A stretch of 60,000 nt of DNA from Membranipora membranacea (lineage: Eukaryota > Bryozoa > Gymnolaemata > Cheilostomatida > Membraniporidae). How positions within the stretch are numbered: the first letter of the stretch is position 1; the number at the start of each line of letters is the position of its first letter. Positions 1 through 12,398 of the stretch are shown here, piece after piece. The notes below the pieces were generated by a model. It had not been told where the DNA came from and ran no database searches. It saw only the letters and a program-made list of their open reading frames with translations. Position numbers and translations under genes: made by a program. The stretch lies in contig OU612065.1 in the NCBI GenBank assembly GCA_914767715.1, forward strand, positions 21,330,001 through 21,390,000, given 5' to 3'.

Positions 1-300
1 CAGAAGCTGACTGCAAATCGATAATAACAGCATCATTGCTATTACACAGTTCGATGTCATCTTTTTCACTATCAATCAAATGCCTCACTATAGCTGTATA
101 TGTGTCTTGGCTAGGTTTATGCAGTTTACTCACCATGATTGCATCGTTTTGAATCAGATTTTTTGTGCTAGCAAGACAGCAATTAGGAAATAATAGATAT
201 GTTGCATCGAAAGATATGAGTCCATCGATCAGTGCTGTGTTAGATTTTAATTTTCAATCAGAAGCCTTGCTCTTAACCAAATTGTGAAAACAATGCTGGT
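1..300 (-). repeat. Dispersed repeat with an open frame at the left edge
   Basis: On the minus strand this edge is open from about position 240 to 1 (a stretch ending ...CNSNDAVIIDLQSAS). A related stretch lies at about 45760-45880, also on the minus strand, sharing the motif KPxQDT and the end AIIDLQS, but a one-nucleotide length difference puts parts of the two in different frames. It lies where the fourth intron of the PAN-fucolectin gene 1 is expected, so I read it as a dispersed repeat, not a host exon. It could instead be part of a gene running off the window; I recognise no family. Confidence 0.3.
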
Positions 301-421
301 CATTACAAATATCTTGGAGTCGTCAAATAAGACATTACTAGTCTGTATATTCTGGGAACAGCACACAGAGACAAGCCAATCAAGTTATCAACATCCAACA
401 TATTTTTCTGGTCCATCTTAC

Positions 422-1847
422 CTCTATCAGCTCTCCGCCAAAACTTCATACCCTCAATACAGAAGCCATCTTCCAGGTCTATCTCAAACCAAGGATCTTG
501 TTGGGTAACCAAAACAAAAAGTGAGGCAAACACTGAGAGCCCACTCTGTGCTGGCATATAGTTCCCATCGACAACTTTCAGGCCTGAATAGTCATAGTCA
601 CCGATATATGCTGTACTATGGGTCACAGTTCTCCCTATGAAAAAGTTGTAGTCTGTAACACCTTTAATTTTTAACCGATTTCTCTACTATTGCAATGGTT
701 TCGAAATTATAAAAGGCAAAAACAAATGGCAATTAAAAGGAAAAACAAAAAGAGTTTTTTTTGTTAAATCTGCTATCAATCACACAGTATATTTTAATTC
801 AATGAATGAGATAGCTATGTACTGTTGAGGTATGTAACAGACAGGGTATTACCTACCACTAGAGAGAACAGGGATAACAGGGTGAAGCTGTGATCTATAA
901 ACTTGGCTGTATGAGCTTCTGCTGAACTGACCTGTTAAAACAAAATTCATTTTAAGAACCACATTGATGTACGTTAAAAAGAAAGGAAAAAGGCTTTGAG
1001 GTGGTGCTGAGCAAAATCATGAATAATTCTTTCATTATTCATTATTCAATTATTTTGCAATAACTTGTGCAAAATCATTCAATCACCAGAGCAGAGGGTA
1101 AAATTTGTTCTAATAAAAATGGTGCACATTATTAGGGAAGGAGAGGACAACTATATTATCCCATACAATACCATGAACAAAATGTCCAAAAAGGAAGGGC
1201 CTTGTATCACTGCTGAAATTGTGTATATTGTTTATAATAGCCGAGAGACTAAAACTTTAGATCTTAATGTTTTCATAAATTCTTCCTTCTTGAAGTCCAG
1301 ACAAGAATAGCAGAGCTGCCACAGACTACTGGCGTAAAATTATGCCGAATTCTCACCCAAACATACCTTCACCAAGACATGTGTCCAACAGGCATTCCTC
1401 AGTCTGTGGATCATAACTGAACCTAAAGCAGTCTATCTCAAAGCATTCCTGTGAACAAATCACTCGTGCAGGTGTCTGAATCTGTATCGGGTAAGAACTG
1501 GTGCTATCATCAAGAATTGATTCGTAAATTTCAGGGGGAGACTGATCAGTGTTTGATAACACACCTGAAAAAAACACACAATTAGACATGATGATTGCTA
1601 AAAGTGTTACATTTTCATCTGACACATTTTGCCACATCTTATTTGTTATACTTAATAACTTGATCAACAAGAATAAATCAATCACATATACTTTATTAAA
1701 AAACAGAACAGAACATAAATGCCAATGTCAGTGTTATACTAGAAAACAGTATTGAAACTTGAGAAACGCTCAGTGAGAAGACTTACCACATGAATAGAAA
1801 AAAGCAAGAAACAAGTTGTGTAGAACGAACATTGTAGCTGAATCCAT
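422..1847 (-). CDS. Secreted PAN + fucolectin-type (F5/8-like) protein, gene 1, partial (last exon beyond left edge)
   Basis: Four exons are visible: 1847-1787, 1564-1367, 931-857 and 634-422. All junctions are phase 1 and match gene 2 exon for exon; exons 3 and 4 have the same lengths (75 and 213 nt) in both genes. Exon 1 encodes a hydrophobic signal peptide starting MDSATMFVLHNLF. Exon 2 encodes a PAN/apple-like module with the core CSQECFEIDCFRFSY and later paired cysteines. Exon 4 holds the first half of a fucolectin/tachylectin-type F5/8 domain (VTHSTA...VDG...DPWFEIDLEDGFCIEGMKF). It ends at a GTAAGA donor (421-416), so the final domain half should lie to the left of the window. Predicted extracellular protein; ligand unknown, carbohydrate binding is possible by family. 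A second in-frame ATG (1832) is an alternative start. Confidence 0.78.
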
Positions 1848-2618
1848 TTTGTGATGTTCCAGTGAAACAGGCTGTCAAAGAGACCTTTTCAGCAGTTTGT
1901 GAAATTTGAATCGAGGACCAGAGAGGATATGAAACTTCAGCATTTGAAGTGGAATAATATGTCCACAAAATTTATATATTTATATCGATACATTTCTACT
2001 CTTATGTAAAATATAATACTGAATAAAGACTTAAAACAGGAATTATGAATATTCATATAGTTAACTTTACTAATTTTAGAAGCTATAGGAATTCAGTTTA
2101 TCTATAGTTATGTTTGATCTAAAGCTGTTCAGCTGGCTGGTTCAATATTTCAAAAAGAAATATCAACCAAATAGAATGTGTAATCAATAAATGTTGTGTG
2201 AAGAACAGCCTCTCACCAGCTCAGCTGTGGCCAAGTGTTCTCTTTCATCTTTTTTTGTTGATGACTCAAAAGACCAAGTAGGGTAGATATGTCTGCTGAT
2301 CTCAAGTATTCATGACAGATCCTTCATCGGTTCTAAATCGCCCCCAAACATATGTTCATTGTTTAATGAAGCTAACTCCACACAGGCTCATTACTGAATA
2401 TGCATAATCCGGCAAAAACGCATAGTCAGAGCGGTAACCGTCTCAGGACATGGCTCTTTATGGTGACATTAAGAGTGTGCGTAGGTCATAAGATAAAAAA
2501 AATAAGAGGCAATTGTTGCCACCTTTGCTCTTATTCAACTTTAACTATCACATTTAGGAACCAGTACTAAAGAGTTATGCCTGAGTAAATAAATTCAATT
2601 ATTATATTTTGCGTTTTG

Positions 2619-5600
2619 TCAATGCCCATAGACTTCAACTTCATGTAGAGCGAGCGATTCACCGACCGTTTGTTGCACAACCTTGATATATCTGCCGTTG
2701 ATTGGCGAGGAACAGTCCACTTTCTCAACAAGATCTAGGAGACCATTCCTAGAGGCACAAGGGATATAAATATCAGGTTCCGCTTGTGCTGCTACAGTCA
2801 ATGCCAGGTCCTGAAGATTTTCCCCATCTGAAAACAGGCATGAATTAGCTCAATTGAAAAATAAAAAGGTATTGATACACAACTCCAAAAGACCTGTGTA
2901 ATTCATAGACGATACTACTATTGAATATCTGTCTTGCCTGTGAAATACACAGATCATATAGAATACATTTATCAGAATTATAACGATGCCAAAGAAGATT
3001 TTTAACACATAATATTATATAAGACAGGTTATGTGTCGGTAGATGCACGTTTGTCGGCACTGACTAGTTTGCCTATTGCTATCCTACCCTTGAACCGGGC
3101 CCCACCCTTATTCCATGCTGTCTCTTCAAACAGGGGCATTCCATTTCTCTTCTGTCCTTTCCGAAAATTATGTCTCATTTTGGGATATCAGGTCAAAATC
3201 TTGAGCTTGACGTGATTTCCTCAGGGAATACTTAGCTAAAAAAACAATGTATTAATGCATGTGTGAATGCTGGCATGCCATTGCCAGCTCTAAGCAACAG
3301 GAAAACAATACGGCAAAATACAAACCTAGAATTTGCTATTAAAATTTTGACAAAACTTTTGGCTCATATAGCACCATGAATGACCCCTGCAACAATTATC
3401 CAGCCTGCAAAAAATATATACCGCAAAACACTGACGGTTAACTTGTAATATTTATCATTTCCAGACACTTAGACGTAGATTGGCATCAAACTTGTAGCCT
3501 TTGTGACAGTTTGATAACAAATAACTTCCCTCTCCTTTATTGATACCCATAAAATATAATGCCACATGTGCTAACAAGGGAGCTGAAGCAGAGCAGTAAA
3601 CTGAACAAGATGATTACAGAGTGATAAGATGATGCTATCAAATAGCTTCTGAAGTCTCTAAATTGAACTTAGGCGAACTTAGTTTCATCAATAATGATGA
3701 CCCTTGAGACATGGAATTCTGTGAGAAGGTGTTGTTTCCCAACAGTCTAGAATTGATTTCAGTTGCATTTTTCATACATTCAAGAAGTGTCACGAGATTC
3801 ATGTAAATATTGTGAGGCTTTATAATGGACACTTGTCCAAACGGTATGATACATACATACATACATACATACATACATACATACATACATACATACATGA
3901 TACAATAATAAGTTCTTAGGCTAAATATGGAAATGGAAAGCAGGACTGATTATCTGAATCAAGCTATAATGGCAGTTCCCTCTGTTAACGGGTTGGATTA
4001 GTTATTGAAGAATGTCAACAGAAAATCATCATCAGAGTAATGACTTGTATATAGTTTCTGTTACCAGGGTAGTTTATCTTTTAGATAGTTTTCTGAAAGT
4101 TATTACGTAAAATGCCCACTTCATGGAAAGCAATTATTTTTGTTTCAATAATATAGTTGCCCATTTAAAGAGAATGAATAAATCTGTGTACTATAGATTT
4201 AAATTGTACTTTTTCTAATCTCGATAATGTAGTACCATCTGTGAATGGCTCTTTTTATTGATTTTTCAGACGGTTAATGTATTCGCAGTTTTTGGTTGTT
4301 TTTTTTAATTTTTACTTTGACTTACATGTTCCAAGTCTTTGCCAAAACTTCATTCCCTCTACGCAGAAATCGTGTTCCAAGTCTATCTCAAACCAAGGAT
4401 CTTGTTCGGGATCCAAAACCATCACCGAGTCGTATACTGTGAGTCCAATATCCTGAGGTATGTAGATCCCATCTACTGCTAGCCGCCCTGTGTAGTCATA
4501 GCTACCAACAGTTGCGGTACTGTGGGTTACATCCTTGGCTGAAATGAGATGAAAAAATAGAGGTAGGTCATAGGGTAAAAAGGCTGAGATATTAAGATGC
4601 AAGTTTGATTTAATCTAATCTAATTATTTGTAGTATATAATATCTACCTGTAGCAAGAAGATTGTCGATTTGGTGCATAAGTGATCTATACTCTTTGCTG
4701 TTAGAGCTTCTGTTGAACTGTCCTGATAAAAAATAGTGGAGACTGAACAATTAGAGAAGCATAAAAATTGAGAAGCTAAAAATGAAGCTTTTTAATGGTT
4801 TAATTACTGTCACTATTACTGCTGCAATCAAAGTGAATTTAAATGTTTTGATACCAGATGATTCATTTGGTCTTTCTGATACTCTAAGCAAACATAACAA
4901 GAAGACTGACAGCTGAAATGCATGCAGCGTGGTCATTGATAATGGTGGATTTTCAAATTAAAATTGTGAACCAAATAACTTGCCTCCGCTAATGCATGTG
5001 TCCACCAAGCACTCGTTTGTTTGAGAATCATAACTGAACCTAAAGCAGTCAATCTCCAAGCATTTCTGAGCACAAGTCCCTTTTGATAACGACTTTATCT
5101 GGTTTGAGTAGGAGCTCTGGCTATTCCCCAGGTCTGTTTTGTAAATGTTGGTTGACACAGTATTCGACAACACCCCTTTAATAACATTAAAGAAGAAATA
5201 TAGGCACAAATTTTTCATTCATTGGTAGTAGCATGACTACTTTACTTTAAAAACAGATGTTAACAATGTTGTCTCTTTTTAAATCAAGAAGTAGTTTTGA
5301 GACCGCATTTGTCATCTGCAAATCCTGGACTTTTGAGTATTATGTCTGCGTGCTAGTCATGTACTCTCAGATGGCTTGTGAGACCAATCTATGGTAGAGG
5401 TTCTTTGTGACAGAGAGGGAATTTAGAGCCTAGATCATCTGTAGGGATACATGGTCACTGTCTAGGCTCACAATGGACGGCTCTATTTTCCCTATTTCAG
5501 GCAGTTCGACACAGACCATGCAATGTATTATCAAAGTTTTTTAATTATTTTTTTGGATAGCGATGACATGTAAAAAGCTGCATTAAAAATAAACACAGAG

Positions 5601-5769
5601 CTTCGCACTGCTGTATCTGTACATTTCTAAAAATACATAATCAGATGCTTACTGGATCTTATATACTATATTTTCATATGAGGATGAAGTTAAAAAAATG
5701 TTCAATAACCTTACCATGTAGATTGATAAAGACGAGACTCAAAACAACCAAGATGTTCGATGTCTTCAT
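2619..5769 (-). CDS. Secreted PAN + fucolectin-type (F5/8-like) protein, gene 2, complete
   Basis: Five exons join in frame: 5769-5715, 5175-4984, 4722-4648, 4538-4326 and 2827-2619 (744 nt, 247 residues). Residues 1-18 are a signal peptide (MKTSNILVVLSLVFINLH). Residues about 20-82 form a PAN/apple-like module with CAQKCLEIDCFRFSYD and a CLVDTC end. A short linker exon follows. Residues about 108-247 form a fucolectin/tachylectin-4-type discoidin fold, with DPWFEIDLEHDFCVEGMKFW and the usual closing strand (RYIKVVQQ...LHEVEVYG) before the TGA. Intron 2 appears to use a GC donor (GCAAGT at 4983-4978); the other introns are GT-AG. By family such domains bind sugars or surfaces extracellularly; the ligand is not deducible. 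Intron 4 carries a microsatellite. It is a tandem paralogue of gene 1, same strand and structure. Confidence 0.87.
3850..3898. repeat. (ACAT)n microsatellite
   Basis: About twelve uninterrupted ACAT units inside intron 4 of PAN-fucolectin gene 2. An open frame reading MYVC repeats on the minus strand is a by-product of this array. Confidence 0.97.
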
Positions 5770-6528
5770 TCTGAGCCCTTGTGGACCAGGCTTCTAGTGA
5801 CTATGCAGCAGTGGAGTGTCGGAAGGTGTGAAAATTTAAGAATTATCAACAGTTGAATAATGAGTAAATTAACGATATATTTTTAGCACTTTCAGCAGAG
5901 ATATTGATTTGGCATCGGAATAAGCTCAAAACACTGGAATGAATATTAATTCCAACAGAATCTATACCTGTACTCCATATGCTTCCGAAAGATACAGCGC
6001 AGAAAGTAACACCAGTACGAGCGATTTACCTCAAAAGATGCTAATGAAAATAGTATTGATAGTTACTTCCGCAATTAACTATATTTGCTGAATTAAATGA
6101 ATTTTGTTCAATAAATGTGATGAGTGTGAACACTGAGGTATTAAGAAAAAGACTATGTTTTATGTGCCAAAACAGTGAGAATGAGGTATTAAACCGTTTT
6201 TCTTCCACTGAAATATAAAAATAAGATCAAAGAGAATAAGATAAATAGAAAATGAGGCTTATGTTATCAGGAAATAACACTACAAACTGAAATTATACTG
6301 TTTAAATGTTCAATTTATATAGTATCAGGATCAAACAAAATTTGAATAAATAAAGATTTGCCTTCAGCGGGAAATGACCAAATAAAAATCGCTAGTAATA
6401 TAGACTAGGGAGGATTACCAGAGACATACATGGTCTGTTCATTTCACATCTAATCTGCAGAGTTAATGTTAGAGACCTCAGCATAATGATTGTCCCTTAG
6501 CCCTGTTCACACGGCCACGAGTTTTGGT
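5770..6528. other. Intergenic, upstream of PAN-fucolectin gene 2
   Basis: No coding exon seen. The first hundred bases should hold the promoter of gene 2 (transcribed leftwards), but I see no convincing TATA box or initiator. Confidence 0.5.
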
Positions 6529-7036
6529 TTTTTGGTTTGGTTGGTGGCCATGTATTGTTCGGCATAGTATCGGTAGTTGTCTCCTGCTGTTTTAGCTCTA
6601 ATCTTCTCCACTTTGAGCTTTGACTTTTTTTCTGTTCCATAGGCAAATAAATTAACTTTGTCATTTATCATATTCAAAATAAATATAAATAAGTTGATTG
6701 CACTAAATATTGCAGTAATAATGTGAAAATATGGCCAAGGTGAAAAATTTTAAAACACCCATGAGAAAGACCATGATCAAGGTCAAGGTCATGGTCTTAC
6801 TCATGGGTGTTTTAAATTTTTTTAAACTTAGCCATGTTTTCACATTATTACTGCAATATGTAGTGCAATCAACTTATTTATATTTATTTTGAATATGATA
6901 AATGACGAAGTTAATTTATTTGCCTATGGAACAGAGAAAAAGTCAAAGAGAGAAGAGAGAAGATTAGAGCTAAAACAGCAGGAGACAACTACCGATACTA
7001 TGCCGAACAATACATGGCCACCAACCAAACCAAAAA
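6529..7036. mobile_element. Foldback palindromic element, arms about 250 bp
   Basis: Two nearly complementary arms meet at about 6780. The left arm starts TTTTTGGTTTGGTTGGTGGCC and the right arm ends with its reverse complement at 7021-7036. The centre is a self-complementary CATGGTC/GACCATG region with a few unpaired bases. There is no coding capacity. It looks like a non-autonomous foldback or MITE-type DNA transposon. I found no clear target duplication. Confidence 0.88.
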
Positions 7037-7594
7037 TTCGATAATTTCATGCTCATAATATTTGCCTTTTCCAGGTTAAAAATAAACAAACAAAATTACC
7101 TTAGTTTAAGCAGCTTACCAAACAGGATGAAAATTTTCATCAGATTGCAGCTTCTCTATTTCATGAATCTAAACTCGCTAAATATTGATGATGCTAATAA
7201 TGAGATTTTGTTAATTTTTTAATGATAAGTAACTTCACGAATCAATATGTATCTGGCCTAACGACCAAATTTGAATAGCAATATCCAACATTTTCATCTG
7301 ATAGGGTATGTTTGTTAATTCTTCAACAGGCTAGATTGTAGGGGATAGAAAAATCAATGTAGTACACTGTATTTCTTTATTTTTTCTTAAACGTTTATTG
7401 ACAAGCAATCTTCATCATTAAAATGATGTTCTTCTGAGTGTGCCAAGAAAGAAGGACCAGCAGTGAAAATGGTTATGTCTTTGATTAATCTTTGATTTAA
7501 TCTAAATTGATTAAAAAACATCCAGAAGGTTTTAAAACACAATAAATAAGCACCATGTCGTCCAGTTTGAGTTGGGTAGGATAGAGAGGAGTAT
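7037..7594. other. 3' flank of the SLC13 pseudogene
   Basis: No gene. Parts of this stretch (about 7110-7140 and 7330-7380), read on the minus strand, match the plus-strand sequence downstream of the orphan SLC13 exon at 51863-51994 (about 52095-52130 and 52340-52380). The duplication that spread SLC13 pieces therefore carried 3' flanking DNA. Confidence 0.6.
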
Positions 7595-9018
7595 TTATTG
7601 GGTTAAACTTCGATTTCCACTGAAGTAGTCGAACTCATTCAACCTAAATATAGAAGTGCTATGCACCTCTCAACTCTGACAGCGATGTTTCTGAACACGA
7701 AAATTGATATTACACCTTTAGATACATCTTATTTTCAACTCACCACATTTCCAACGATCGGCATAAATATAGTGGTTATTGCAGCGTTGCTTGTTATTTC
7801 GGTGAGTGATGCGGTTATAGCTGCTATAGGCTATAGGTAGTTCAAACTTTCTGCCATGGATTATGATAGTCCAGAAAACTATAGATTATACAATCACAAT
7901 AAGAAAATAAAGTTACGCCAGGAGTTGTGCGTGTTATGATAAATGGAACACAACTTCGATGTTTCATTGAATGATATCTTGCAAACTTTTTTAACTCGGT
8001 CTACACATTACTGGTTCTTGTGTGCGCCCAGTGTAGTTATAAAACAGAGATGGTGGAGCAGAGAGTTTGAACTCACAGTAATTGCATCTGCAAGAGCTAA
8101 TCCTCCTCCATCGAGAATTAGCACTCCCCAAGGTACTTTTTTCTCTATCGAGTCCCATGTTACAAGGGGTGCTCAGTGTTTAGCCTTCTTCCCGCCACAT
8201 TAACCACAGAAACAGAACAGGTCAGGCATCTCAGCCGACCACAAGAAAGTCAAAACCACGATTACAATACCTGCTGTTCAATCCGAAACATACCTGTGAT
8301 TAAACTTAGATATTTTTATTTTTCTAACAGAGGCAGGCTGCTTTTTCTGTTATGTTGTTAGACTTTGATGAAACCCCTTTTAAGTTTTCTTCTATATAAT
8401 ACATATTTAAGGCCATTCTAAGATCTCAGACCATGGATCAAGTTAAAAATTGAATTTAAAACATAATACATAATACATAATGTTTTTTTGCTGTTGCCTG
8501 TTCTATCTTCTGCCTTATACTGTTACCCTCCCATACTTAAGACAGGACAATGGTGTTATGATATGGATGACCGAATGTTGAATGTTCTGCAATGCTCTTA
8601 CCCTGCAGGGAATAGACTACCCCAACCACGAGCCCCACCAGTGTTTCTGCTGATCCACATCAGAACCAAAAGTACAAATTGGATCAGAGCCAGAACTTCT
8701 CCAAACTTGATTTTGCCGAGATCATTGTAAGCCTTCTTGATGACAGATGAGATGAGCTCTTTCTCTTCAGCTGTCTTGGGTGTGTTTTCTATTGAAAAAA
8801 AAATTCAAATGTTCATTTACAGCAAAAAAATAATATCAATGTTTTGTCTAACAACATAAAAAACCATGCTCAGAATGATTTGCTTACCTGAATCCAAAAA
8901 GTATATTTGAAGGCAAACCCAAGCAAGATTCACCATCAGAAGGGAGATTGGGAAGCCAAATGCCATCCAAGATACAAAATTGAATCCAAAATCAAAACCG
9001 TCCAGAGTTTGGCTGATG
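7595..9018 (-). pseudogene. SLC13 transporter pseudogene (five exon remnants)
   Basis: Remnants of five consecutive exons of the SLC13 gene at 54-58 kb, same order: 9018-8888, 8788-8602, 8293-8077, about 7850-7738 and about 7690-7595. Residues such as [31 protein letters not shown] and ALADAIT are clear. The third exon keeps the parental length (217 nt) but has three in-frame stops, the first at 8280-8278, and the core LLLGGGF reads LILDGGGL. The fourth has lost about 36 nt and has two more stops; the exon matching 54543-54406 is missing. The last is recognisable by FRLNEFDYF and ends in a stop at 7597-7595. The first remnant is 1 nt shorter and the second 1 nt longer than the parent. Splice sites are mostly preserved, including a GTAAGC donor better than the parental one. 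It cannot encode a transporter. Confidence 0.9.
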
Positions 9019-12000
9019 CTAAAAACGAAAATTAACATTTTGCAAAATGGATTTTTTAGATTGAAATTGTTGTATGTTTTGGAGTTGGCCCTCCGTGATT
9101 CACAGGCCCCCTCCTGATATGTGTGTCTGTAATGGAGCACAGTCCATGTAGACTTATGTCTAAAGACTTACTTTGAAGTCTGGTATGTGGTCCTGATTGG
9201 CTAACTAGCTACATACATATTGAGGTGCAAAGGTCATTACCTTCCTTTCAATGCTTTACCTCTGACCAAGTGACAGTGGAGCTCAGAATATTGAAAAATT
9301 AAAGTATAACTCATGACTTGATAGTTTATTGTGAGTTTTACCACATTGAGCTAAGCAATGGCAATGGTAGTGGCCTTAATGAAGGCACTGAGAGGAAAGA
9401 AGACTGACACACTGACTGGGTTCATTTTAAAATCATTGAACATTGGAATTTGTCTGATTCTCGAACATCATCTGTCTAATCTAAATTATATCACTTCTCC
9501 TCTGGAACATCATAATAGGACCTGCAAACGCAATATATACCCATATCTGATGCTACTCCCTCCTCCTCCTCCAGCTGTTGACCAAAATCAGTGGTGATGT
9601 CATAATGAACACACCTTCATTATCACAAATGCTAAGAAGTCCTGGGTACCAGCTAACGGATTTGACGGAAGCCGGTTTGACAGCCAGGGATTAAGTCCCG
9701 TGTACCAGCAACGAAAGGGGCCAGCATGAAAATTTTGATAACTTGGCGGCCGGGCATTGATGCATTTTAAGATAAGAGACTTAGAGACCAGATTTATAGT
9801 GCATGAAGGCAAATCATGGTCAAAAGTTTAGGGATCTACATGGTCTGTGGGTGGGGAAAAAAATGATGCACAGACAAAGCTGTTAGAATGCTGCTTGTTA
9901 GTGATTTGGGATCTGCATGTTGGTTGGGATGCTAGTCTCAAAGCAAACATGGTATGTGATATGCCTGGGCAAAAAAAATGCCCCTGCGGTCTCTATTATG
10001 AATATCCGTGTTTAGTTTCATTACAACAGCATTCGGTTTTTGGGATAAATTTCTTTTTAAAGGTGTGTTGGTGTTTCTTTTTTATCTTTTGGGAGTAATG
10101 AGTGTGTCTGGTAAGATTATCTGGTCAGGTATTCAAATCTATACAAAAAATCTGCAGTATCATTGCAGTTTTACTTGGAGTATCACAGTGCTCGCAACTT
10201 TTCGATAAAGATTAAATCAAGAACATCTTAATACTGGTGCATGCAGACTTACCATAATGAAGTACATGGCTAGCTGACAAGCTGGCTCAGCATAATTATT
10301 GATATGAACCTGCCTCCCCCTCAGCTTTTTGAAAATTGGTGCTGGCTAATTTTGATTCAAAACTAAAACTAAACTTAACTTTTGCAATAATTAACTCCTC
10401 AAGGGTCAATGATATGCGGTAGAAGTTTTCCTCATCAATTTTCTTATGTTTGAAGGCTGAACAACCATGCTGTGATGTGGGCTAACAGTGATATATCTGA
10501 TGAAAGTGACGAAGTTGAAGTACGTGAACAGTTTAACACACATAGCAGAAGGCAAGAGCGCTACTTCAAACCTAGAGAAAAAGAAATGATGTAAGTAACA
10601 AAAATGGGCAATGTGCATGCTCATAACTTTCCATTTATGACTGCATATGTCTCTGTTGTGCGATGACACAGCATTGTTCCTAAATGTCAGTAGCAAACTA
10701 TGACCTTGGGCTATGAAATTAGTGAGCTTACTTCTTTCTTTTCTATGGGTGGTAGGTCACTCGAGTGAGCTGACGATTTGAGAGAAAAGATTGAGTTCCA
10801 GGAGTACTTATGGTGTACATAAATATCTTGTATTTTATTTGAGAAGTGTAAAACAAACAGACGAACATAGTTTTTATCAATTGTGGAATCCTTGATGGTC
10901 AATCCTAGCTTGTTTATTATTTCAGCAAAAGAAATCGTCCTTTGGCTGACATGGTATGGAAAAGTGGAATCGCTGAGATGCTGGATGGTGAGACAGATTA
11001 TCGACTCGAGCTAAGTGACGATTGTAACAAAGTTACCGGTGTTATTCTTCTTAAGTAAGAAGTCAGACATAATCTGTCTTATTGCTGCAACAAGATACCA
11101 ATGTCCAATGGAGTAAGACTGGTAGTTTGTATTCCATTGTGATGCTGAACGAACACTTTGTGCTGGGTAGCTTTAGTGCTTTAACCCTTTCCTGGGTTGC
11201 TGGTAGTAGCATTTGAACATCAACCACCTCCCCACCAGATTCGGTCGATAATGCAATGCCATAATCATCCATCCGAGTAAATGTTTAGATTTTACAACCT
11301 GGCTAGTGGAATTTGTTGTCCTTGTTAAGCTAAACATAAAATTCTAAAGACCAAAGAGGATATACCGGTGTTAAAACTATTATATCAAATCTCATATCTA
11401 CCCTTATACTCAAAGCTGATCTCCCAGTCATTAATACTATAATACAAACCAGATTTGTGAGATTATGACAATCTTAAATCTACAAAATTAAAATGCCAAA
11501 CCAGTCTTATTCAGTCAAACTTTTACATTCATTTTCCATGCTAACATATCAGTGCAATATTTTTAGTGCAATAAATATCTGTAGATTACTGTCAAACAAG
11601 GTAGCAAGAAAGATATTTTTAGTTTCTAGGTAGTTGTATAGTTTAACGCAATAAAGTTCAGAAAAAAAGAAGTATTGTAGCTAAGAGTAGTATTAGAGTA
11701 AGTAATATATAGATCAATATGATAAATCAATGACGCACAGAAACGCCGAGCTTGAACTTTATTCACACCCACACCATTCACAATATAAAGAGAAATCAGA
11801 AACAGGTTACTTAATTACATGTGAGCTGCATGGGTCCCAGAACCTGTACCCAAGTGAGGACAACTCTCTCCGCTTCAAAGATGATGATGATGTGAGTTGA
11901 TAATGAAAGTGTCCTACCAGGAACTTGTCAAAATTTGAGCATCACAACTAGATCTAGAACTGAGTAGAGCCTCAAAAAGGCTTGATGGAATTATTTTAAT

Positions 12001-12398
12001 AGAAAAGTAATAACTGATTTTGCACACGTTGTATTTTGTCTTTTCGAAAATATGTAGACATGTAGCACCATATTATGACACACTTTTTTGTTTGACGTTG
12101 AGGTAACCTTGGAGTTTGAAGAGCAGGTATGTTTTTACCCACAGTACAAGGCTAGTACTAGGCAGGTTCTTAGTTACCAGGCTGTTGCTTTGTTTTATCA
12201 GGGAGGGTGGGTGTCTCAGCCTCCCTTGCCTCATAGTCTGCTCATTTTGATTTGGTAAAACAGTCGTATTTTTGTCTCTAAATGCTCCATGAGGTGATTT
12301 GAGAAATATGCTGTAGCATGTACGAAGGTGTCTGGCAACCTTGAGATATTGTTTCTAAGTAAGTAAGTAAAGTAATGGTAGTTGTAGTAGTAGTAGGC
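9019..12398. other. Gene-free stretch between the SLC13 pseudogene and P4H copy A
   Basis: No family recognised. Short open frames at about 10460-10600 (plus; DISDESDEVEVREQF) and 10923-11056 (plus; NRPLADMVWKSGIAEMLDG) have amino acid composition that could be coding and might be fragments of one transposon or gene, but I cannot assign them. The rest is AT-rich sequence with short GTAA and GTAGTAGTA runs near 12360-12395. Confidence 0.4.

Noticed and set aside
3638-3898. Frame starting with repeated MYVC
   Set aside because: Produced by the ACAT microsatellite inside an intron.
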